Assembly (NCBI GenBank): GCA_030590265.1
Contig: JAUUYW010000115.1
Location: 1-9,250, forward strand
Direction: 5' to 3'
Length of the DNA stretch: 9,250 nucleotides
Source: Candidatus Krumholzibacteriia bacterium
Lineage (GTDB): Bacteria > Krumholzibacteriota > Krumholzibacteriia > LZORAL124-64-63
Part shown: positions 1 to 5,474 of the stretch, piece after piece
Layout of the letters: each line of letters opens with the position of its first letter
Position numbering within the stretch: the stretch's first letter is position 1
The notes under the pieces: generated by a model
What the model saw: the letters and a program-made list of their open reading frames with translations, nothing else
Databases searched by the model: none
Told to the model about the DNA's origin: nothing
Position numbers and translations under genes: made by a program

Positions 1-2001
1 AAAGAGCCCGATTGGGAATCCTGTCCCCCTGAAGCCAGCCCATTGCTGGTCCAGATCTGCCGACGCTGCCTCGAAAAAGATCCTCAAAATCGAATGCGCG
101 ATATCGGCGAGGTGCGGGTGGCTTTGGAAGGCTCAACATCTTCAGTGATCGGCCTTTCCATGGTTGGTGATTTGCCACCGGCTGAAAGGACCGTTTTCTC
201 CCGGCCCAATCCTCTACACTGGATTACAGTTGGAGTGTTGGCCATCGCCTTGGGCCTTGTGTCTTTCCTTGCCATGACCGGTGTGATTGGCCCTGAGTTG
301 GAACCGCCCGCCCTGGTTCAGTCTTCAATCATCCTACCACCCGGTGTTCAGATGAATTTGAGCCCTGCCAGGCCTGGTCCCGTGGCCGTAAGTCCCGATT
401 CCCGTTACCTGGCATTCTCTGCCGTGGACTCCACCGGTCAAATCCTGCTCTACATCCGGGACCTCCAAAAACGCAACATCACCCCCATTGCCAACACCCG
501 CGGAGCTCACTATCCATTCTGGTCACCTGATAGCCGCACCGTAGCCTTTTTTACCACGAACAAGTTGGTCCGGGTAGGTATTGCCGGCGGCCCCGTCGTC
601 ACCATTTGTTCAGCTGAAAACGGTAAGGGAGGATCCTGGAACGAGAACGATCAGATCATCTTTGCCCCCAGCCACATTTCCTCCATTTTCTCTGTTCCTG
701 CCACTGGCGGACAACCTGTCGAAATCACTAGTCTGGCAGCAAATTTGGCTTTCCGATCCCACCGCTTCCCAAAATGGTTGCCCGGTGGTGAAGCATTCCT
801 CTATATCGCCGTGTCGCGATCCGGATCCAACGATGGGCTCGATTCGAGCCTGCGTTTTGCCAGCATTGACACAACCATCCACAAAACCCTGATGTCTTGC
901 CAAACCAGTGTGGAGTTTGCCTCTGGTGAGTTGCTTTTTGTTTATGACACCATTCTCATGGCCCGCCCATTCGACCCTGAGCTCGGCGAATTCACAGGTC
1001 CGGCCCGCCCAATTATGGATGGTGTTCTCGCCCTACCCGCAGCCCATTTGAGTATCATGTCAGCCAGCAGTTCGGGAGTTTTGGCCTACTCAACTGGGGG
1101 CGGCGGTTTCGACAATTCCCAGTTGTTCATCATGGATCCCGACGGTTCCAATGAATCCCCACTCAACGAACCCCTGGTGACTTATGGTTTCGATCTCAGC
1201 CCAGATGACAATCAGCTGGTCCTTTCACTGCTAGACTCCAGAAACGGTACTTTTGACATCTGGATCCTGGATATTGAACGAAATCTTCGCACCCGATTCA
1301 CCTTTGGTGCGGAATCAGAAACCCGGGGTATTTGGTCACCCGATGGTGAGTGGATCACCTTTGCCTCCGATCGGAATGGGCCCAAAGCCATCTACCGGAA
1401 AGAAATCAACGGAACCGGAACAGCAGAACTTCTTTTTGAAGTGGGGGCTGATGTTTTCCCTTCTGATTGGTCCAGCGATGGTAATTTGCTTTCCTATACG
1501 GAAACCGATTCCACAGGGAATTTGGTACTTGGCCTCTTCAATTTCACCACCAAGGAATACAAGCACTTCCATGACTCGGTCGAGTACTGGGAAGCCTCAG
1601 GATATTTTTCTCCAAATGACCAGTGGATTGCCTATGTGTCCAGTGAAACAGGACAAGCCGAAATATTTGTGGAATCCCTCGAACCGGGCAATGGGCGCTG
1701 GCGCATTTCAGCAAATGGGGGCTTCAAACCCAAATGGTCACCCTCCGGAGACAAGCTTTATTACCAAACTCCCAAGGGGCAGATCCTTGCAGTAGATGTT
1801 GTTGAAAATGTTAAAGGGGGTTTGAGTTTTGGTGTCACCAACATCATTGCCGACCGCATAGAAACCACCCTGATGTCGAGTATGGCGGTCAGTGGGAACA
1901 CCGGCCAACTCATTGTCCAACGTTCAACCCTAGGCAGGCAAAGCAGCATTCTCAGGCTTGTGAATCAGTGGCAGCAGTTGCTTCCCTCGCCTACCGAATA
2001 G
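1..2001 (+). CDS. Transmembrane Ser/Thr protein kinase with PD40/TolB-like propeller, 5'-truncated by window edge
   Basis: The frame is open from base 1 to the TAG at 1999-2001 (666 visible residues), so the true start lies left of the window. The TTG at 43 falls inside the kinase domain and is not the start. Residues 1-44 match the end of a bacterial PknB-type kinase lobe: an EPDW segment, then RRCLEKDPQNRMRDIGEV, whose Arg31 fits the conserved subdomain XI arginine. The ATP-binding and catalytic loops are not in the window. A hydrophobic helix follows at about residues 74-96. The rest, about residues 110-660, carries some nine PD40-like repeats of the kind SPD(S/G)xxLAF, for example SPDSRYLAFS, SPDGEWITFASDRNG and SPNDQWIAYVSS. 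By family knowledge, such proteins phosphorylate cytoplasmic targets and use the extracytoplasmic propeller as a sensor or ligand-binding module. The ligand is unknown. The gene ends 19 bp from the convergent gene at 2021, and I see no terminator hairpin between them. A non-kinase TolB-like protein is unlikely given the kinase remnant. Confidence 0.9.
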   Translation, partial: KEPDWESCPPEASPLLVQICRRCLEKDPQNRMRDIGEVRVALEGSTSSVIGLSMVGDLPPAERTVFSRPNPLHWITVGVLAIALGLVSFLAMTGVIGPELEPPALVQSSIILPPGVQMNLSPARPGPVAVSPDSRYLAFSAVDSTGQILLYIRDLQKRNITPIANTRGAHYPFWSPDSRTVAFFTTNKLVRVGIAGGPVVTICSAENGKGGSWNENDQIIFAPSHISSIFSVPATGGQPVEITSLAANLAFRSHRFPKWLPGGEAFLYIAVSRSGSNDGLDSSLRFASIDTTIHKTLMSCQTSVEFASGELLFVYDTILMARPFDPELGEFTGPARPIMDGVLALPAAHLSIMSASSSGVLAYSTGGGGFDNSQLFIMDPDGSNESPLNEPLVTYGFDLSPDDNQLVLSLLDSRNGTFDIWILDIERNLRTRFTFGAESETRGIWSPDGEWITFASDRNGPKAIYRKEINGTGTAELLFEVGADVFPSDWSSDGNLLSYTETDSTGNLVLGLFNFTTKEYKHFHDSVEYWEASGYFSPNDQWIAYVSSETGQAEIFVESLEPGNGRWRISANGGFKPKWSPSGDKLYYQTPKGQILAVDVVENVKGGLSFGVTNIIADRIETTLMSSMAVSGNTGQLIVQRSTLGRQSSILRLVNQWQQLLPSPTE

Positions 2002-2020
2002 AGTTTAAGAAACGCTAGTA

Positions 2021-3532
2021 TTACCAGACCCCGGCGCCGAATTCGAGGACATAGCTCAGTTCGTCGATTTTCATGAAACCCTTTGCCTTAACACCCAACC
2101 GCACACCCCAAAAATCAGTCAAAACGCTCAGAAATTTCAAGGGAGAGTACTTCACGTTTCCGCGCAACTTGATGCCAGTTTCGTACACGAAGTCGGTGCT
2201 CCGAAACAACTCATCTACTCCGGGTGATTCGTAGAAATCGACTTCCAAACCAGCTGCAAAATACCCATCCAGGAAACGCGAAGCCGAAGGTGTGTACAGG
2301 ATGTTGTAGCCGAAGTCCCTCAAGGCATGGTCTTGCAGATAGATCCGATTCACGAGCCAGCCTCCAACCAGCGGCGCTTCCACGTTCTTGACGATCAGGA
2401 GCGGAAAGCAGAAGGATACGCCGGCCACATCATTCCAGCGAAAAGCAACAGCCAGCGAATGGATGAAGTTCTCGGCCTGCCACCAGTCGAAGAATTTTGC
2501 CTCACCGGAAAGCTCTTTGGTCACGGGCCATCCTTCGGAATAGTAGCTCACCATGTCCTTGGCCAGGGCCTTGTCGGGCAAGGCTGCTTCGTGCGACGGC
2601 ATGGGCCGCAACTCGTAGATGGCGTTGTCGGGTGCATACTCGCCATTGCGCGAGTGCTTGGCCCGGTGCGGACTGTCTGCAGGCAGGGGCGGAAAAACCC
2701 GGTGAGGGTCCTGCCTTACCTTGGCCATCCAACCTTCGAATTTCGGTGAGAACAGGGCACCAGTGCGAATCACGTCTCGCAATCCCCAGGCGTCGTTCCT
2801 GCGAACGTTGACATCGTATCCGGGAGTGTAATACCCATCGGCGTTCATGTCCGTGATGCTGGCGTGCTTGCCTTCCTCCACGAAGATGTGGAAGGGGAGT
2901 TCCAGCTCCTCGTTCAGGTTGTCCCGATTGACCTTGTAGATGTTGTCATACCACATCAGGGCGTGGGCCTTGGCGGTCACCTGCAGCAGATAAAGTTGAT
3001 AGGTGGCGCCGGTGGCGCTTTCATATCGATGGACATAAATCTTGAACTGGACCTGCTCCGTATCGTGGTCGTGTCCCCCCAATCCGGATTCGAATCGGTA
3101 ATAATGATTGTAGTCGAGATCGAAGCCGTAAATCTTACTCAGGTCCAGGATGGTATCACCAATATTTTTCTCATTCACCTCGGGTTCGTAATAATCACCA
3201 TCGCTCGATACGATCACCTTGGGCACTTGATAATATACGATGGGAGTCTCTGCATCATCGTCAAAAGGAAAGGGTGCAGGAATCTTGATGTCTTTCCCTT
3301 GACGAGTGCCCAGCTCCGGTTCGTCGGGAGAGAACCAGAATACCGGGGCGCAGTAGGCCACCAGGTCACTCATTTTCATGAGTGGGTTGGTGCCTTCCCA
3401 GAAGAGGATAAAATTATGGCTTTCCTCGGCCTGTGTGTCCTCTTTATCGGCAATGGCCAGTGCCATTGGAGAGCCTAGCAGAAGGCTGGCCAGCAGGATC
3501 AGAAATAGCGTAAATGGAATAATTGGCCGCAT
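2021..3532 (-). CDS. Exported protein of unknown function: Vps62-like motifs with barrel-like C-terminus
   Basis: The protein has 503 residues from the ATG at 3530-3532. I chose this start over the longer open frame (to 3625) because a signal peptide begins exactly here (MRPIIPFTLFLILLASLLLG, probable cleavage after ALA at about 24-26), AAGGAG lies 7 nt upstream, and a TTGACA promoter lies inside the longer frame. Three motifs recall Vps62/DUF946-type proteins, in the same order: YCAPVFWFSPDEPE (about 60-73), HDHDTEQVQFKIYV (about 154-167, like the usual H-x-GDWE motif) and FVEEGKHASITD (about 217-228). A DMNADG segment (228-233) resembles a calcium-binding DxNxDG loop. The last roughly 75 residues show alternating polar/apolar strands and end in LEFGAGVW, with a terminal aromatic residue typical of outer-membrane barrels recognised by the Bam machinery. 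A cell location at the outer membrane or periplasm is therefore inferred. The biochemical role is unknown, and no catalytic site can be assigned with confidence. Confidence 0.85.
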   Translation of the reverse strand: MRPIIPFTLFLILLASLLLGSPMALAIADKEDTQAEESHNFILFWEGTNPLMKMSDLVAYCAPVFWFSPDEPELGTRQGKDIKIPAPFPFDDDAETPIVYYQVPKVIVSSDGDYYEPEVNEKNIGDTILDLSKIYGFDLDYNHYYRFESGLGGHDHDTEQVQFKIYVHRYESATGATYQLYLLQVTAKAHALMWYDNIYKVNRDNLNEELELPFHIFVEEGKHASITDMNADGYYTPGYDVNVRRNDAWGLRDVIRTGALFSPKFEGWMAKVRQDPHRVFPPLPADSPHRAKHSRNGEYAPDNAIYELRPMPSHEAALPDKALAKDMVSYYSEGWPVTKELSGEAKFFDWWQAENFIHSLAVAFRWNDVAGVSFCFPLLIVKNVEAPLVGGWLVNRIYLQDHALRDFGYNILYTPSASRFLDGYFAAGLEVDFYESPGVDELFRSTDFVYETGIKLRGNVKYSPLKFLSVLTDFWGVRLGVKAKGFMKIDELSYVLEFGAGVW

Positions 3533-3539
3533 ATCCGGG

Positions 3540-3545
3540 CTCCTT
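3540..3545 (-). promoter_or_regulatory. Shine-Dalgarno AAGGAG that fixes the start of the Vps62-like gene
   Basis: Read on the minus strand, AAGGAG lies 7 nt before the ATG at 3532. No comparable purine-rich site precedes the upstream in-frame ATGs at 3571 and 3625. This supports the 503-residue reading, which starts directly with a signal peptide. Confidence 0.8.
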
Positions 3546-3561
3546 GGATTGGGAAAGGAGT

Positions 3562-3591
3562 ATGGTAGCATCAGCTGAAACCAGGTGTCAA
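3562..3591 (-). promoter_or_regulatory. Probable sigma-70-type promoter for the Vps62-like gene
   Basis: On the minus strand, TTGACA (3591-3586, a perfect -35 consensus) is followed after 18 nt by TACCAT (3567-3562, four of six -10 positions). Transcription would start near 3555, giving a leader of about 22 nt that contains the Shine-Dalgarno at 3545-3540. Because the site lies inside the longer open frame, it also argues against a start at 3625. The match is by eye, and the organism's sigma-factor preferences are unknown. Confidence 0.5.
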
Positions 3592-3634
3592 ATGGTGGTG
3601 GAGGGGAAAACAAACACAAAACCAAAACCAGTTA

Positions 3635-3643
3635 TGCTAAAAT
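3635..3643 (+). promoter_or_regulatory. Possible extended -10 promoter for the secreted propeller gene
   Basis: TGC followed by TAAAAT (3638-3643) fits an extended -10 element (TGnTATAAT, one mismatch in the hexamer). No good -35 lies 17 nt upstream. The preceding stretch, about 3606-3630, is rich in A and C with A-runs and could help polymerase bind, but that is only a suggestion. A transcript would start near 3650, leaving a leader of about 36 nt before the ATG at 3686. Confidence 0.4.
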
Positions 3644-3672
3644 CTATCTTCGCCTCCATCTCACACCCACTC

Positions 3673-3677
3673 TGAGG
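3673..3677 (+). promoter_or_regulatory. Shine-Dalgarno (TGAGG) of the secreted propeller gene
   Basis: TGAGG lies 8 nt before the ATG at 3686, and the reading from that ATG begins directly with a signal peptide. Both support this start. Confidence 0.6.
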
Positions 3678-3685
3678 TTTGCATC

Positions 3686-5416
3686 ATGACACCGCTGCGT
3701 ATTTCCACAATCTTCTTTGCCATCCTGTTGACCTCCTCCATCGCCAATGCCACCTGGCCCAACGATCCCCTGGTCAACGTTCCGGTCAGCACTGTTCCCG
3801 GTGAAAAGGATGATGTCTATCTCACCACCGACAATCAGAACGGTGCTCTCATCGTTTGGGAAGACAAGCGGGCCGAGCAGAAAGATATCTACATGCAGCG
3901 GCTGAATGAAGATGGGGTTGCAGTTTGGACCCAGGGCGGTGTTCCTGTTTGCACCGCCAATGACAACCAAAATCTCTATCACAGCAGCGACGGGACCTGT
4001 GGCGTCACTCCGGTAGTTGCCGATGGTTTGGGTGGAGCCTTTGTCGTCTGGCAGGATAGTCGACTTTTCAGCATGCGGCAGCGCGACATCTACTGCCAAC
4101 GCATCGATGCCAACGGCCTTCCTTTGTGGACAACCAATGGTGTGCCCGTGGCCATTGGAGCAGGCAACGAGGAGCAACCTTCCATGTGCAGCGATGGAGC
4201 CGGCGGTGTGATCATCGTCTGGCAAGACAAAAACAACGACCTGATTTTCAGCGACATTTACGGTCAACATCTCAACGCCGATGGCATTGCACAGTGGAAT
4301 AATGGCGAGCCTCTGCCCATCAATATTTTGGATTGGGATCAGAATAACGTAGTCATTTGCGCTGATGGTCAGGGTGGAGCTTTTGTTGTTTTTACGGATT
4401 CCCAATCCGATGTGAACGACCTGCACGCCCAGCACCTCAACTCCGACGGCGATTTGCTTTGGGGAGACGACGGGGTTGTGGTTGTGGCTGCCAATGACAG
4501 CCAAAAATCTCCGGTCATCATTGAATCCGAAGACGGGAATCCCATTGTTGCCTGGCGCGATCAACGCAGCGGCGACTACGATATTTATGCCCAGAAGCTG
4601 GATGCGGCCACTGGTGTTTCACTTTGGAACAGCAACGGGTTGGCCCTTTGCACTGCCACCAACAGCCAGTATCGTCCTTCGGCTTGCACCGATGGTCAGA
4701 GTGGTGTCATCGTCAGCTGGTTTGATTACCGAACGGCATCGGGACCGCCTTGGGATCTCAATATTTACGCCCAGCGTGTTCTTGTCGGAGGAAGCATCGC
4801 CTGGCAATACAACGGTGAGCCGGTGTGCCTGGCCCCTGATGCCCAGCGTGACAATCGATCGATCAGTGATGGTCAAGGTGGAGCTGTGATCGCCTGGGAG
4901 GACAACCGCCAGGGTACTGGCCGCGAAGATATCTATGTGCAGCATCTGAATGGTGACGGGCAACCTCAATTGACCCTGGACGGTCAAGCTATCAGCATCG
5001 CCGATGGCAACCAGAATCGGCCCAACCTGATTCTCGCCGCCGGTGGGGCCATCCTGACCTGGACTGATGATCGCACCACTCTCTACGTTGCGGATATTTA
5101 CGCCGATCAGGTGGAAATCGGCACCACCAGCCCGGCTCCACTGCCTGGTTTCCCGACCATTGCACTGGAAGCCTGGCCCAATCCGTTCAATCCCCAGACC
5201 ATGATTCGTTTTGAATTGCCCAGCGAAACCCAGGTGGAAATGTCCATTCACGACCTGGCCGGCCATCGAGTTGCTACTCTGTTGCCTGCTACCATTTTGC
5301 AGGATGGTCCCCACGCTTTGCCTTGGCAGCCAAATGGATTTGCTGCGGGGGTTTATTTGGTCCGGTTGAAAACGCCCAACACATCTTTTACCAGGAAACT
5401 GACACTTGTGCCCTGA
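3686..5416 (+). CDS. Secreted eight-repeat propeller-like protein with C-terminal FlgD-Ig-like sorting domain
   Basis: The protein has 576 residues. Residues 1-22 form a signal peptide (MTPLRISTIFFAILLTSSIANA, probable cleavage after ANA). Residues about 30-475 hold eight degenerate units of 54-64 residues. Each has a core of DGxGGAxxVWxDxR, then DIYxQ(R/H)L and, in most units, xxDGxxxWxxNGxPV. The W-x-D positions are 58, 122, 179, 236 (Phe in place of Trp), 290, 345, 404 and 459. The last unit lacks its final strand, and the N-terminal VNVPVSTVPGEKDD looks like that missing strand, as in the closure of a beta-propeller. A short linker with SPAPLPGFP leads to residues about 496-576, a FlgD-Ig-like/type A sorting domain with WPNPFNPQT, IHDLAGHRV, AAGVYLVRL and a final RKLTLVP. 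By family knowledge such domains are used for outer-membrane translocation and surface attachment. No catalytic residues are evident, so a binding or structural surface protein is most likely. The ligand is unknown. The gene converges on the peptidase gene at 5475. Confidence 0.88.
   Translation: MTPLRISTIFFAILLTSSIANATWPNDPLVNVPVSTVPGEKDDVYLTTDNQNGALIVWEDKRAEQKDIYMQRLNEDGVAVWTQGGVPVCTANDNQNLYHSSDGTCGVTPVVADGLGGAFVVWQDSRLFSMRQRDIYCQRIDANGLPLWTTNGVPVAIGAGNEEQPSMCSDGAGGVIIVWQDKNNDLIFSDIYGQHLNADGIAQWNNGEPLPINILDWDQNNVVICADGQGGAFVVFTDSQSDVNDLHAQHLNSDGDLLWGDDGVVVVAANDSQKSPVIIESEDGNPIVAWRDQRSGDYDIYAQKLDAATGVSLWNSNGLALCTATNSQYRPSACTDGQSGVIVSWFDYRTASGPPWDLNIYAQRVLVGGSIAWQYNGEPVCLAPDAQRDNRSISDGQGGAVIAWEDNRQGTGREDIYVQHLNGDGQPQLTLDGQAISIADGNQNRPNLILAAGGAILTWTDDRTTLYVADIYADQVEIGTTSPAPLPGFPTIALEAWPNPFNPQTMIRFELPSETQVEMSIHDLAGHRVATLLPATILQDGPHALPWQPNGFAAGVYLVRLKTPNTSFTRKLTLVP
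3818..5110 (+). repeat. Eight protein-level W-x-D / DIYxQ repeat units within the secreted propeller gene
   Basis: Eight units, spaced 54-64 codons apart, each contain W-x-D followed by DIYxQ. The DIYxQ sites are at residues 67, 134, 190, 245 (DLHAQ), 299, 359, 415 and 470. Similarity is clear in protein but weak in DNA, so these are old, diverged duplications rather than recent tandem copies. Confidence 0.8.
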
Positions 5417-5441
5417 GAGTAAACCGTGAGGATACTCTCAG
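5413..5441. terminator. Stem-loop between convergent genes, possible shared terminator
   Basis: CTGAGAGTA (5413-5421) and TACTCTCAG (5433-5441) form a perfect 9-bp inverted repeat with an 11-nt loop. It overlaps the TGA stop (5414-5416) of the plus-strand gene and lies in the 58-bp gap before the minus-strand stop at 5475. No T-run follows on either strand, so it may be an RNA-end-stabilising hairpin rather than an intrinsic terminator. The rest of the gap shows nothing else. Confidence 0.35.
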
Positions 5442-5474
5442 TGCACATTCAGATGGTACAAATCCCTCTTCGGC

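Noticed and set aside
43..45. TTG as start of the kinase gene
   Set aside because: It falls in the middle of the conserved end of the kinase lobe, and the frame is open to base 1.
1253..1795. Plus-strand open frame (180 codons) in another frame within the kinase gene
   Set aside because: It lies inside continuous PD40 repeats of the real frame, and its translation shows no family features.
2002..2020. Terminator between the convergent kinase and Vps62-like genes
   Set aside because: The 19-bp gap shows no inverted repeat or T-run. Overlapping 3' ends are more likely.
2864..3478. Plus-strand open frame (204 codons) opposite the Vps62-like gene
   Set aside because: No ribosome site or domain; the minus strand has a signal peptide, Shine-Dalgarno and promoter.
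3533..3625. Longer N-terminus for the Vps62-like gene (start at 3625)
   Set aside because: It would place about 31 residues without signal character before a textbook signal peptide, and the best promoter and Shine-Dalgarno lie downstream of that start.
3644..4564. Minus-strand open frame (306 codons) opposite the propeller gene
   Set aside because: It mirrors the repeat-rich coding strand; its pseudo-repeats follow from the real repeats. It would also run through the divergent promoter region.
3818..5110. CRISPR or tandem DNA repeat array in the propeller gene
   Set aside because: The periodicity is at protein level with units of about 165-190 bp. There are no identical short repeats or spacers in the DNA.
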